Assembly: GCF_001639285.1 (NCBI RefSeq)
Contig: NZ_LWMW01000086.1
Coordinates: 1-45,183, forward strand
DNA: 45,183 bases
DNA from: Methanobrevibacter cuticularis
GTDB lineage: Archaea; Methanobacteriota; Methanobacteria; Methanobacteriales; Methanobacteriaceae
Reading direction: 5' to 3'
This document shows positions 34,986 through 44,394 of the stretch, one piece after another. The position numbers and the translations under genes were made by a program. The notes beneath the pieces are model-generated. The model did not search any database. It was not told where the DNA came from and was given only the letters and a program-made list of their open reading frames with translations. The first letter of the stretch is position 1. The number at the start of each line of letters is the position of its first letter.

Positions 34986-35360
34986 ATTTGTATTAATCAA
35001 TTTTCATTTTTTTGAAATTCTTTTGAGGTATTTTGAGATTATTTTCAAAATGACTACTTATCTTTCCATCTTATTTCTCTATCTCATTTTCTGTATTTTT
35101 TCTATCTCATTTTTATCTCATTTTTTATTTTTAACATTTTTTAATCTTTTTTATAATCATCCATTCTTATTTAAATATCATTATCTATTTAAACATCATT
35201 AACAAAATATATTATCATTAGAAAAATATTAATTTTTATTTTTATAAAAAGAATTATTAATATTTTTTACAAGTGTTTTGGTATTATATCTTAAGTTTTA
35301 ATGAGCGTATGGTCATGAAAATTAATAGTGCATGATAACTACAAATAGGGGAGTATTTTA
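34986..35360. other. Gap before the phosphoesterase gene
   Basis: T- and A-rich spacer with runs such as TCTATCTCATTTT. No gene or clear structure is visible. A short open frame here is low-complexity Phe/Leu/His. Confidence 0.5.
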
Positions 35361-36032
35361 ATGAAGATTTTAGCAATAACTGATGTACATAGTGAAAATA
35401 ATCCTAAATTTGATAATTATATAAAAAATAATGATTTGGATTTAGTCATTGTAGCTGGAGATATTACTAATTTTGGACCTCCTGAATTTGCTACAGAATT
35501 TTTAAATAATATAACTTCTTTAGGCATTGAAGTAATAGCTATTCCAGGGAATTGTGATACTAAGGAGTCTATATTAGCTATTGAAGAATCTGATGCTATC
35601 TTTAATCATAATAATCTTTTCATCAATCAAAATATAGCTTTTCATGGATTTGGTGGTTCAAATCCTACTCCTTTTGATACTCCATTTGAATTTGATGATG
35701 AAGAATTATATGAGAATATTAATGATTTGTTTAATCAAGTTGTATCCAATCAAAGGATGCTAAACATATTGATTACTCATGCTCCTCCTTTGAATTGTGA
35801 AGCGGATAAACTTGAAGATGGTTCTCATGTAGGTAGTAATGGGGTAAGAAAAATTATTGAAGAACACCAACCTGATATAAGTATATGTGGCCATATTCAT
35901 GAAGCAAGATCAATTGATAAGATAGATGAAACACTAGTTATAAATCCAGGAATGCTTAAAGATAATCATGGTTCTCTAATTGAAATCAGTAAAGACTTAT
36001 CTGATTTTAAAGTAGATCTTGTTGAATTTTAA
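35361..36032 (+). CDS. Calcineurin-like metallophosphoesterase
   Basis: A 223-residue two-metal phosphoesterase. The metal-binding set is complete: Asp8 and His10 (TDVHSE), Asp34 (AGDITNFG), Asn64 (PGNCD, where most relatives have GNHD), His140 (ITHAPP) and His178/His180 (CGHIHE). The compact size and the ending VINPG fit archaeal phosphodiesterases of this group. The substrate may be a cyclic nucleotide, a phosphodiester or a phosphoprotein; it cannot be told from sequence. GGGGAG precedes the ATG by 8 bases. It has no operon partner. Confidence 0.85.
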   Translation: MKILAITDVHSENNPKFDNYIKNNDLDLVIVAGDITNFGPPEFATEFLNNITSLGIEVIAIPGNCDTKESILAIEESDAIFNHNNLFINQNIAFHGFGGSNPTPFDTPFEFDDEELYENINDLFNQVVSNQRMLNILITHAPPLNCEADKLEDGSHVGSNGVRKIIEEHQPDISICGHIHEARSIDKIDETLVINPGMLKDNHGSLIEISKDLSDFKVDLVEF

Positions 36033-36130
36033 TAGTCAATAAGATTATTATAATTTTAACTTCGATTATCCGAGTTATTGTTTATCTTGTGTTTTATATT
36101 ATTATTATTATTATTTATAATGTTTTTAAA

Positions 36131-36230
36131 GTATTTTATTTTAATTATTATTATTTATAGTGTTATTGATGTGTTTTATTTTGATTATTATTATTTATAG
36201 TGTTATTGATGTGTTTTATTTTGATTATTA
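36131..36230. repeat. Tandem repeat of 40 bp, two and a half copies
   Basis: TTATTTATAGTGTTATTGAT occurs at 36151 and 36191, followed by GTGTTTTATTTTGATTATTA each time. The remaining 36033-36394 spacer is AT-rich without a gene. Confidence 0.85.
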
Positions 36231-36394
36231 TCTATCATTATTAAAATAATTCACTGATATTATTTTATTAAAACAAATCATCGAGGTTATCCATAACATT
36301 AATTAAGGTAATTATTATATATAATATTAAATTATATTCTTATAATATTATTAACATATTATTATAATGTTGTTAAAAATTTGAAGGTTATTAT

Positions 36395-37825
36395 ATGGGA
36401 TCTGTATCACAAAATGAGTCTGGGGGATTAAATTTAGAGCCAAAACCGGCGAAATCCATATCTAAAAAATATGTTATTATAGTTGCTTCAATTGCTTCTT
36501 TTTTAGTTGCATTCTCTGCATCTTCAATTGCAGTTGCATTACCTCCATTAGCAGAAGAATTTAGTCTTAATGCTATCTTGCAAAATTGGGTGGCCACAAG
36601 TTATCTTTTATCAATAGCTGTTTTTTCTGTCCCATTTGGTAAATTATCTGGGAAATTTGGTTTGAAACGTATTTTTTTAGTGGGATTGGTAATATTTGCT
36701 ATCTCTTCTATTGGAGCTGCAATGTCATTTTCAGCCGAGTCTCTAATATTTTTCAGAATTGTTCAGGGGTTGGGTTCAGCTATTTTAAATGTGACTTCTT
36801 TAGCTATGATAACTGAAGCGTTACCTCCTAAAGAAAGAGGTAAAGGTATAGGCATAAATATTTCAAGTGTTTATATTGGATTAACTCTTGCTCCTGTTAT
36901 TGGTGGAATATTAACTTTTAATTTTGGTTGGCAAAGTATATTTTTAGTTGTTATCCCATTCCTTATAGTAACAGCTTTTATTACATTATGGAAAATCCCT
37001 GATGAATGGATAACTGGAAAAGATGATAAATTTGATCTTAAAGGAACTATAATTTACAGTATGGCTATTCTGCTTTTAATATATGGATTCACAATACTAC
37101 ATGAGGTAACTGGAGTCATTATTCTAATAGCTGCAATAGGTCTCTTTGCTATTTTTACTATGTGGGAACTTAGAGAAAAATTTCCAGTTTTCAACGTGGA
37201 GTTGTTTAAAAATACTAAATTCGCATCTTCAAGTTTAGCTTCTCTTATTAGCTATTTAGCCACTTTTGTAGTTACATACATAATAAACTACCATTTACAA
37301 TATATAAATGGTCTTGATCCACAGATGGCTGGACTGATTCTAGTGGTAACTCCTGGAGTAATGGCAATAATTGCACCATTCTCTGGAAGATTGTCTGATA
37401 AAATAGACCCTCAAATATTGGCTGCCATTGGAATGAGTTTTGTATCTTTTGCAATATTCATGTTGATATTTTTGGATGTAACAACACCTGTATACTACAT
37501 AATAATAGCCATGTTCCTTCAAGGTGTTGGATATGGACTATTTTCATCTCCAAACACAAATGCTATCATGGGTTCAGTTCCAAGGAAATTATCTTCTGTA
37601 GCATCAGCGGCTGTTTCAACAATGAGGGTTATAGGCCAAACATTAAGTTTAGGAATGTTAACAGTAATATTTGCAATTGTATTGGGTTCAGCTCCACTTA
37701 TACCTCAATACTTCCCTCAATTAATAGAAAGTTCACAAATAGCAGCTATTATTTCAACAATCTTATGTATATTGGCTGTAGTGGCATCATTAGTTGGAAT
37801 AAAATCACAGATTAAAGTTAACTGA
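36395..37825 (+). CDS. MFS efflux transporter, DHA2-like (14 helices)
   Basis: A 476-residue membrane transporter of the major facilitator family, resembling proton-driven drug exporters such as QacA/EmrB. A soluble start (1-25) leads to about 14 hydrophobic segments. Motif A is GKLSGKFGLKRIF between helices 2 and 3, and the region FFRIVQGLGSAILNVTSLAM matches motif B. LAPVIGGILTFNFGWQSIFL is motif C, typical of exporters. GAAGG lies upstream of the ATG. The substrate cannot be predicted. No regulator is adjacent. Confidence 0.9.
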   Translation: MGSVSQNESGGLNLEPKPAKSISKKYVIIVASIASFLVAFSASSIAVALPPLAEEFSLNAILQNWVATSYLLSIAVFSVPFGKLSGKFGLKRIFLVGLVIFAISSIGAAMSFSAESLIFFRIVQGLGSAILNVTSLAMITEALPPKERGKGIGINISSVYIGLTLAPVIGGILTFNFGWQSIFLVVIPFLIVTAFITLWKIPDEWITGKDDKFDLKGTIIYSMAILLLIYGFTILHEVTGVIILIAAIGLFAIFTMWELREKFPVFNVELFKNTKFASSSLASLISYLATFVVTYIINYHLQYINGLDPQMAGLILVVTPGVMAIIAPFSGRLSDKIDPQILAAIGMSFVSFAIFMLIFLDVTTPVYYIIIAMFLQGVGYGLFSSPNTNAIMGSVPRKLSSVASAAVSTMRVIGQTLSLGMLTVIFAIVLGSAPLIPQYFPQLIESSQIAAIISTILCILAVVASLVGIKSQIKVN

Positions 37826-37884
37826 TGTATAACATCATTAAATATTTATTCTAATTAATATTTTTACTTATATTAGTTTTACAA

Positions 37885-38055
37885 TTACTATTCATATTAT
37901 TATTAATATTTTTTTTATTACTTTTATTACTATTCATATTATTATTAATATTTTTTTTATTACTTTTATTACTATTCATATTATTATTAATATTTTTTTT
38001 ATTACTTTTATTACTATTCATATTATTATTAATATTCCTCTTATTACTATTCATA
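37885..38055. repeat. Tandem repeat, about four copies of 42 bp
   Basis: ATTCATATTATTATTAATAT recurs at about 37890, 37932, 37974 and 38016, followed by T/A-rich TTATTACTTTTATTACT. On the minus strand the 14-codon unit stays open as an Asn/Lys/Ser-rich repeat, but I consider that frame spurious. The remaining gap to 38326 shows nothing else. Confidence 0.85.
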
Positions 38056-38326
38056 CTATTATTATCTCAATATGAGTAATAAACTACGAGAAATAGCTAA
38101 TTACAATCATATTTAATTAATTATTTAATAGATTAAATGAATAGATTAATAGATAGATTAGAATATTAATCTTTTAACTGCATTTAACTGTTTTTATCAT
38201 ATTCTTGAGAATTAAATAAAAAATTATATTATGACCTTTAATCTAAAAGAGATATGTAAAGAAGATGTATAAATTTTAAAAATTGCTAGTAATTTTTAGC
38301 GAAATTTGTTATTATTGGGTGATTTT

Positions 38327-39262
38327 ATGATCATGATTCAAGGAGAAGTTGGTGGAAAACTATATACTGAGCCTTTTTCTAAAGGAGTTCTTTCAAGATC
38401 GTTAACAAGAGCAGAAATGGGCCCTAATAAAGCATATGCATTTGCTTCTTGTATAGAATCTAAACTTAAGAAAACTAGTATTACTCTTATTACTATTGAT
38501 GAATTAGTTGAACTTATAGTTGAAGATTTGAGAGACGAAGATCCTGAAATTGCTGATAAGTATATTGCTTGGAGAAAAATAAAGCAGTGTAATGATCCAT
38601 TAATTATATTGATTGGTGGAGCTTCGGGTGTTGGGACTTCTTCAATAGCTTTTGAAATAGCTAATCGTTTAGGTATACGAAATATGATTAGTACAGATAT
38701 GATTCGTGAAGTAATGCGTAAAATTGTATCTAAAGAACTAAGTCCAGTTATACACGAATCAAGTTTTACAGCATACAAGGGAATGAGAGTTCCTCCCCCT
38801 CCGGAGTTTGATGATGTTTTAGCAGGTTTTAGAGATCATGTTGATACTGTAAGTGTTGGAATCGATGCAGTTATCGAAAGGTCCTTAAAAGAGGGTATAA
38901 GTATAGTTATTGAAGGAGTTCATATTGTTCCAGGCTTTATTAAGAAAGAATTAATTGAAAAAGATAATGTTATCATGTTTGTACTTACTTTAAGTGATAA
39001 GGAAGTACATAAAGGCAGATTTTACTCAAGATGTCGACAAATGTGGGCAAGAAGACCTTTACAAAGATATTTGGACAATTTTTTTGCAATTAGAAAAACT
39101 CATAAGTATTTTGAATCTCAAGCAAGAAAATTTGATGTTAAATCTATTGAGAACATTGATGTAGTGACAACTATAGATTATATAATTAAAAACATAACAG
39201 AAACATATGGAGGCATAACAAATGTTGAAAAAAGTGAAAGTGAAGGATTTGATGACGACTAA
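38327..39262 (+). CDS. pgk2: 2-phosphoglycerate kinase
   Basis: Makes 2,3-bisphosphoglycerate from 2-phosphoglycerate, the first step towards cyclic 2,3-diphosphoglycerate, the intracellular solute of Methanobacteriales. Of 311 residues, the N-terminal 80 form an ATP-cone-like domain ([20 protein letters not shown]). The kinase domain has P-loop [20 protein letters not shown], then [21 protein letters not shown] and [17 protein letters not shown] at 38318-38323 supports ATG 38327 (or 38333); the upstream ATG at 38306 adds a non-family stretch. Its last 41 bases overlap the CBS-domain gene, so the two are coupled. Confidence 0.9.
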   Translation: MIMIQGEVGGKLYTEPFSKGVLSRSLTRAEMGPNKAYAFASCIESKLKKTSITLITIDELVELIVEDLRDEDPEIADKYIAWRKIKQCNDPLIILIGGASGVGTSSIAFEIANRLGIRNMISTDMIREVMRKIVSKELSPVIHESSFTAYKGMRVPPPPEFDDVLAGFRDHVDTVSVGIDAVIERSLKEGISIVIEGVHIVPGFIKKELIEKDNVIMFVLTLSDKEVHKGRFYSRCRQMWARRPLQRYLDNFFAIRKTHKYFESQARKFDVKSIENIDVVTTIDYIIKNITETYGGITNVEKSESEGFDDD

Positions 39263-39629
39263 TGTTTTAACTACAACTCCGGAAGATGATGTAGTTTTTG
39301 CATTTGAAAAATTAATGAAACACAAAATAAGCGCATTACCTGTTGTCGATGATAATGGTGATATGGTTGGAATTGTTTCTGCTTCTGATTTAGGTCATAA
39401 TTTAATATTGGATAATTATAAATTAGGAACAAAAGTTTTTTCAGTTATGGTTAAAAAAGTAGCATCAGTAAACTCTGATGATTCATTATATGATGCAGTT
39501 TACACTATGTCTGAAAATGCTCCAGAAGAAGATATTATAAATCAGCTGCCTGTTTTAGAAAATGATAATCTTGTAGGAATAATATCTGATGGAGATATTA
39601 TAAAAGCACTTAAAAATTTTAAAGATTAA
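39222..39629 (+). CDS. Two-CBS-domain protein
   Basis: A 135-residue protein made of a pair of CBS domains, which bind adenine nucleotides or SAM and act as sensors: [20 protein letters not shown], then [20 protein letters not shown] in the first, and [20 protein letters not shown], then [20 protein letters not shown] in the second. It starts 41 bases inside the 2-phosphoglycerate kinase gene, in another frame. A role in sensing energy charge for the kinase is a reasonable inference, though not shown by the sequence. Confidence 0.9.
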   Translation: MLKKVKVKDLMTTNVLTTTPEDDVVFAFEKLMKHKISALPVVDDNGDMVGIVSASDLGHNLILDNYKLGTKVFSVMVKKVASVNSDDSLYDAVYTMSENAPEEDIINQLPVLENDNLVGIISDGDIIKALKNFKD

Positions 39630-39800
39630 TTTTCCTACTTAATTTTTCATATTTTAGTTATTTTTATTAGATAATTTCTCTATTTTGATAGATTATTTCA
39701 TGCCATTATTCTTGATTTCTTATTATTCTTGTATATTTTTTAAGCTCCAAATATTTTCATTATTTTTTTCTTCTTTTTAATAAATAACTGATAATTAAAA

Positions 39801-39812
39801 ACATTTATATAA
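39801..39812 (+). promoter_or_regulatory. Promoter of the 7S RNA gene
   Basis: ACATTTATATAA (39801-39812) is a TATA box placed about 26-28 bases before the presumed 5' end of the 7S RNA. The 39630-39800 spacer before it is T-rich. Confidence 0.6.
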
Positions 39813-39834
39813 GATTAACAACAATATCTTTATT

Positions 39835-40138
39835 GGCTAGACTGGAGGGTTAGGGGTCCTCTGTAAGCACACACCCTCTTAGGTGCAGTTGAAGTTCAGG
39901 AGGCGGCTTTTTGATTTAATGTCAGCCTGAAAAATTGATATAGAAACTTCGTCCTACAGGATTAGTGGTCATAAGGCTTTAACTGGAGGGTTAAAGTTAA
40001 TTATGTTTATTTTGGGAATGTGTCAGGCCTGGAAAGGAGCAGCTCTACCATTAACATCTGATGCTTGTAGAGTAGCGGGGTGGAGTTGATTTTTTGGAGC
40101 ACTGGTGTTATTGAGATCAGTCCACTTCTGAACATGCC
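39835..40138 (+). ncRNA. ffs: Signal recognition particle (7S) RNA
   Basis: A GC-rich block of about 304 bases in AT-rich DNA. GTCAGGCCTGGAAAGGAGCA (40022-40041, then GC) is the helix 8 core where SRP54 binds, close to the archaeal consensus GUCAGGCCCGGAAGGGAGCAG. The 5' part GGCTAGACTGGAGGGTTAGG and the 3' part ending in GAACATGCC can pair at the ends as in archaeal 7S RNAs. It is the RNA scaffold of the particle that brings membrane and secreted proteins to the translocon. The ends are estimated from the GGC...GCC pairing and the TATA box and may be off by a few bases. Confidence 0.9.
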
Positions 40139-40313
40139 ATTCAATATCATTTATTACTATTTATTTATAAAAATAAAATCTTTTTATAAAAAATAAAATA
40201 TCTTTTTCATGAAATAAGTGAAAAGATTTATAAGCATGATTATACAAATAGAAAATAGCTATTTTAAATATTATTTGTAGTGATTTCTCTACAAGACTTT
40301 TACAAATCAGTAT

Positions 40314-40398
40314 GTCGGGGTGGCCCAGCCTGGTACGGCGTTGGACTGCTAATCCAATGATCCCTTGGATCTCGCGGGTTCAAATCCCGTCCCCGGCG
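40314..40398 (+). tRNA. trnS: tRNA-Ser (anticodon GCT)
   Basis: Acceptor GTCGGGG pairs with CCCCGGC (one T-G pair). The D arm follows, the anticodon stem TTGGA/TCCAA holds CTGCTAA with anticodon GCT (reads AGC/AGT), a long variable arm around TGATCCCTTGGATC is typical of serine tRNAs, and the T arm CGGGTTCAAATCCCG is perfect. The discriminator base is G; CCA is not encoded. It lies 175 bases after the 7S RNA and has its own TATA-like box TTTATAAG at about 40227. Confidence 0.95.
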
Positions 40399-40474
40399 TT
40401 CATTATTTTTTAATTATTTTTTTAATATATCTAATTGTTTTTAAAACTAATTAACTCTATTCTATTGGAGTTAA

Positions 40475-41380
40475 TTACTTTTTTAGCTCATATTTTTCTC
40501 CAAAAGGACAAGCATGAGCTATAACTAATTGAATAATGTCTATTTCTTTTGTAATCTGATTTTGAGTGTAATGTATTAAATCATGTGATTCTTTAAGAGA
40601 TAGATTTGGATCAACTTCAACATGCAAAGCTAAGGTGGCATAGGAACCAAAATAGTTTAGTTTTATGTTGTGAACTCCATAGACTCCATCGATATCAGTT
40701 GCTACTCTTTTTATATCGTTTATGAGATCTTTTGAGGGAATTTTTCCCATAATATTGTTTATGTTATCTTTTCCAACATTATAGGCCACTTTTAGGATAA
40801 ATACTCCTATTATTAATCCTACAAGAGGATCTAAGAAAGTGTAACCAAATTGTGCAATAATCACACTTATTAAAATAGCTATACATGAGAATATGTCTGT
40901 TTTTTGATGTTTAGCATCAGCTATTATAGCAGGACTGTTGATACTATTTCCAATTTTCGTTTGATATTTGGTTATTATTAGATTAGCTACTATTCCAATT
41001 GCAGCCATTACACCTGCTAAATATGTAGGTGGTTCTAGTAGTTCTTTAAAAAGTAATTTGTCAATAGCTCCAGTTATTATTTCATAAGCAACAAAAGCTA
41101 GAAATATAACAATTATAAGTCCTGAAATAGCTTCTGCTCTTCCATGTCCAAGAGGATGTTCTGCATCAGCAGGCTTTTGTCCTATTTTAAATCCAATATA
41201 AGCTATAATTGAAGTAGCTACATCTGATAAAGTATGAGCCCCCTCAGCTATAAGAGCAAAACTTCCTGAAATCATACCTATGGAAATATTAAATATGGTT
41301 AAAATTATGTTTCCAATTATTCCAGCAAAAGCTGCCTTTGTTCCTTCTTTATTACGTAATGCATAATCGATTATAAACAC
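40475..41380 (-). CDS. Cation diffusion facilitator (metal efflux) protein
   Basis: A 301-residue CDF transporter that exports zinc, manganese or iron in exchange for protons. It has six membrane helices and two metal motifs: EGAHTLSDVATS (His49, Asp53) and ADAKHQKTDIFS in helix 5. The C-terminal cytoplasmic domain (about 205-295) has VYGVHNIKLNYFG and ALHVEVDPNLSLKESHDL, with metal-sensing His residues. HxxxD in site A with DxxxD in site B leaves zinc, iron and manganese all possible. The start is GTG 41380 with weak TAGG upstream. Two AAACATTGTTT palindromes lie 110-155 bases before the start and may be operators. Confidence 0.9.
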   Translation of the reverse strand: MFIIDYALRNKEGTKAAFAGIIGNIILTIFNISIGMISGSFALIAEGAHTLSDVATSIIAYIGFKIGQKPADAEHPLGHGRAEAISGLIIVIFLAFVAYEIITGAIDKLLFKELLEPPTYLAGVMAAIGIVANLIITKYQTKIGNSINSPAIIADAKHQKTDIFSCIAILISVIIAQFGYTFLDPLVGLIIGVFILKVAYNVGKDNINNIMGKIPSKDLINDIKRVATDIDGVYGVHNIKLNYFGSYATLALHVEVDPNLSLKESHDLIHYTQNQITKEIDIIQLVIAHACPFGEKYELKK

Positions 41381-41475
41381 AACCTAGCTATTATTTCCTA
41401 TTCTTTATAATATTTTTATTATATAATATTTTGGTATTTTAGTTATTACTAAAAATGAATAATACTTAATGGCTC

Positions 41476-41551
41476 TGAAATAGCTTCCAAAAACATTGTT
41501 TATTTTCGTGGTGAATAGCTTCCAAAAACATTGTTTATTTTGTTGATGAAT
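41476..41551. repeat. Direct repeat of 35 bp containing AAACATTGTTT
   Basis: AATAGCTTCCAAAAACATTG then TTTATTTT occurs at about 41479 and 41514, upstream of the cation efflux gene. The inner 11-base palindrome is shared with 28944-28979. Confidence 0.75.
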
Positions 41552-41826
41552 AGTATTAATATCTTTATTTTTCTTAAAAATTATTTATATCAAATTTAAA
41601 GATAAATTATTAAATATTAAAACTTCATAAAATGATAAACATTTCCAAAATGATTATTATTATTACCAAAAAATAGCTATATAAAAACTAAATAAAATAA
41701 AAAAATATTCACTAAAATATGATAAAAAAGATGAATTAATATTTATTGAACTGAATATTTGTATTTACATGTCTAAATAAGTTCAAAATGTTGTATATTA
41801 ATATTTACTAATATATAGTAATATAG

Positions 41827-41914
41827 TATCTACTATTATAATATCTAGTAGTATAGTATTTACTATTATAATATCTAGTAATATATCATTTACTATTATA
41901 ATATTTACTAATAT
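41827..41914. repeat. Tandem repeat, three copies of 30 bp overlapping a gene end
   Basis: TTTACTATTATAATATCTAG-type units recur every 30 bases from 41827. The last unit includes the stop codon (41908-41910) of the M20 peptidase gene, so the repeat has grown up to or into that gene's end. Confidence 0.8.
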
Positions 41915-43038
41915 TCAGATGTCATTAATTTTATAACAATTTTCGTGATTTTTTCAAGTTCACTGATAGTAGTGTATTCTTCTAGAGAATGAGGGTTATT
42001 CATCGCTGATGAGAGTACCAAACCATTTATTCCATTTTGTTCCATATTATTATTATCACTACCTCCAAGAGCAGGTAAAATTTCATATGGGATGTTTAAT
42101 TCTTCGCAAACTCTCTTAAATCTTTTTACAACAGGATGGTTAATAGGAGTCTCATAACTATGGATATTGACTTGTGTATCGATTTCAATTTTCCCATTAT
42201 ATTTATTTGCTGTTTGAGTGAAGTTTTTTTCAATTTCACTTACTATTTTAATAGCCTTTTCATGAGATAGACTTCTTACCTCTCCTTTGATAATACATTC
42301 CTTTGGAATAAGATTAAGACCAAGACCTCCTTCAATAATACCAATATTACAAGTAGATTCTTCATCAATTCTACCGATTTTAGTTTTCGTAATAGCTTCA
42401 GCTGCAATAGCTATTGAATGAGAAGTTTTAGCAGATATATGACTACTGTGCCCTGATTCTCCAATGATTTTCATCTCAAAACTAACTAAGCTAGGTGCCT
42501 TATATGCTGCTTTACCTACATCTCCTGATGCATCTAGGGTATAAGATTCTTTTGATTTTAAGATAGAATAATCAAAATTCTTTGATCCAAGACAATAAAT
42601 TTCTTCTGATACAAAAAATATGACCTCGATTGGGCGATGAGGCAAATTATTTTCTTTTATTACTACCAATGCTTCTAAAATAGCTACAATGCCTGAGATA
42701 TCATCTGCTCCTAAAATTGTGTCTCCTTCAGAAGTGATTTTACCATTTTCATCAAGAATTGCCTTTTTTCCTTTAGAAGGTTCAACAGTATCCATATGAG
42801 CATTGAATATTAATGGTTCTAGGGATTCATCACCCTCTAAAAAACCATATAAGTTCCCAGAATTTCCACCAATCTTTTCACCTACAGAATCCTCATGGAT
42901 TTTAAATCCAAGATCTTGTAAAATTTCAGCGATATAATCACAGGTGGCACGTTCTGCTAATGAAGGGCTATCAATTAAAACTAATTCTCGAAATGTTTTC
43001 ATTATCCTATTTGTATTTATTGTAAAATCTTTATTCAT
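41908..43038 (-). CDS. M20-family metallopeptidase (PepT-like)
   Basis: A 376-residue zinc peptidase or deacylase of clan MH, likely a tripeptide or related aminopeptidase. The metal and catalytic residues are present: His81 and Asp83 (NAHMDTVEP), bridging Asp112 (LGADDISG), catalytic Glu145 and Glu146 (VSEEIYCLG), Asp in YTLDASGD and a late His in NNPHSLEEYT. The inserted dimerisation domain lies at about 185-295. ATG 43038 is preceded by GGTGAATAACTA; the ATG twelve codons later has AGGATA and is also possible. Its end runs into the 30-bp repeat. Confidence 0.9.
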   Translation of the reverse strand: MNKDFTINTNRIMKTFRELVLIDSPSLAERATCDYIAEILQDLGFKIHEDSVGEKIGGNSGNLYGFLEGDESLEPLIFNAHMDTVEPSKGKKAILDENGKITSEGDTILGADDISGIVAILEALVVIKENNLPHRPIEVIFFVSEEIYCLGSKNFDYSILKSKESYTLDASGDVGKAAYKAPSLVSFEMKIIGESGHSSHISAKTSHSIAIAAEAITKTKIGRIDEESTCNIGIIEGGLGLNLIPKECIIKGEVRSLSHEKAIKIVSEIEKNFTQTANKYNGKIEIDTQVNIHSYETPINHPVVKRFKRVCEELNIPYEILPALGGSDNNNMEQNGINGLVLSSAMNNPHSLEEYTTISELEKITKIVIKLMTSEY

Positions 43039-43278
43039 TAGTTATTCACCTAAGATAGTAATCTCATTAGCTATTTAATTATTATGGTCAATATAAACAA
43101 TATTCTTTTTTTATTTAATTATTATATTCATTATTATTATAATTATTTTAGTATAAATAAAAAAATTTTACATAATTATTATTAATTATTTTCAAACTCA
43201 AGGTCCAGTAATAGGCCAATGAAAACTTTTCACAACATAGGTAATATTCTATGGATAAATAGGCTTTAGATTAGTTTT

Positions 43279-44394
43279 TTACAGTTTTATAGTTTCTAAA
43301 AGGTTCATAGCTTCTTCAATTTCTTCATAAGAAGTAGCATATGACATTCTAACATTATTTGCACTATATTTTCCAAAACCAATCCCTGGAACAGTTACCA
43401 CTCCTACATCAAGAGCTTTTTGAACATATTCAGAAGCATTTCCCACTTTAGGGAAGGTATAAAATGCACCATCTAGTTTATTGCACTGTAGTCCGATTTC
43501 ATCAAGTCTCTTTGAAATTAGATTTCTTCTTCTTTTAAACTCCTGAACCATATTCTTCACATACTCTTGAGGACCGCGTAATGCTTCATATCCTGCTACT
43601 TGGGAAATTGAACTTGCACAAGCAGTATTGTATTGATGAATCTTTAGAAGTTCTTCGATAATATCATTTTGCCCAGCTAAATAAGCTATTCTAAGGCCAG
43701 TCATGGCGTAAGTTTTAGAGAAACCATTGATAACAATTACATTATCACTAAATTCAGCAGGAGAATAATGTTTAACATCATATATTATTTTTTCATAAAT
43801 CTCATCACTTATTATCATGAAATCATGATCAGTAGCTAAATCAGCTATTGCTTTTATATCTTCTTTATCCATAACTGCTCCTGTTGGATTAGAAGGAGAA
43901 TTCATAATAAAAGCTTTTGTGTTTGAGCTAATTTTTTCTTCAACATCCTCAAACTTAATTTTATATCCATTTTCAAACTTAGCTTCTACAGAAATAGGAT
44001 TGGCTTCACTTAGTTTAACACATTCAGCATATGATAAAAATCCAGGATCTGGAATTAAAACATCATCTCCTTTTTCAAATAACCCCTGAGCACAGATATA
44101 TAACGCTTCGCTTGCTCCAACAGTAACCATTACAGATTCAGGATCAATTTCTAATCTGTTCTCTGTTTTAAGCTTTTTAGATATTTCTTCTCGTAACTCT
44201 AAAAACCCTTTATTAGAAGTATAATGAGTGAAACCATCATCAAGGGCATCGTTAATAGCTATTTTAACATTTTCAGGAATATCAAAATCAGGTTCTCCAA
44301 TACCTAAATTTATAACATTTTCATCACACACTTCAAACATCTTTCTTACTTGAGATAGCTCAATTGATTCTAGTCTTTTAGCAGTTTTGACCAT
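43279..44394 (-). CDS. PLP-dependent aminotransferase, class I/II
   Basis: A 371-residue aminotransferase of the aspartate/aromatic fold type I family. It has LGIGEPDFDIPENV, FTHYTSNKGFLELREEI, VGASEALYICAQGLFEKGDD, FIMNSPSNPTGAVM (Asn binding the cofactor), ISDEIYEKIIYD and INGFSKTYAMTGLRIAY with the PLP lysine (Lys227) and a conserved Arg (235). Substrate arginine lies in NNVRMSYATS near the end. Close relatives in Methanobacteriales are annotated as aspartate or alanine aminotransferases; the exact substrate is not decided by sequence. AAGGATGA four bases before ATG 44394 sets the start. Confidence 0.9.
   Translation of the reverse strand: MVKTAKRLESIELSQVRKMFEVCDENVINLGIGEPDFDIPENVKIAINDALDDGFTHYTSNKGFLELREEISKKLKTENRLEIDPESVMVTVGASEALYICAQGLFEKGDDVLIPDPGFLSYAECVKLSEANPISVEAKFENGYKIKFEDVEEKISSNTKAFIMNSPSNPTGAVMDKEDIKAIADLATDHDFMIISDEIYEKIIYDVKHYSPAEFSDNVIVINGFSKTYAMTGLRIAYLAGQNDIIEELLKIHQYNTACASSISQVAGYEALRGPQEYVKNMVQEFKRRRNLISKRLDEIGLQCNKLDGAFYTFPKVGNASEYVQKALDVGVVTVPGIGFGKYSANNVRMSYATSYEEIEEAMNLLETIKL

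Noticed and set aside
34978-35202. 74-residue Phe/Leu/His-rich gene
   Set aside because: Low-complexity spacer; the first codon lies in the end of the preceding gene and there is no ribosome binding site.
37851-38054. Asn/Lys/Ser-rich protein on the minus strand
   Set aside because: It is a translation of a 42-bp A/T minisatellite, without a ribosome binding site or non-repeat sequence.
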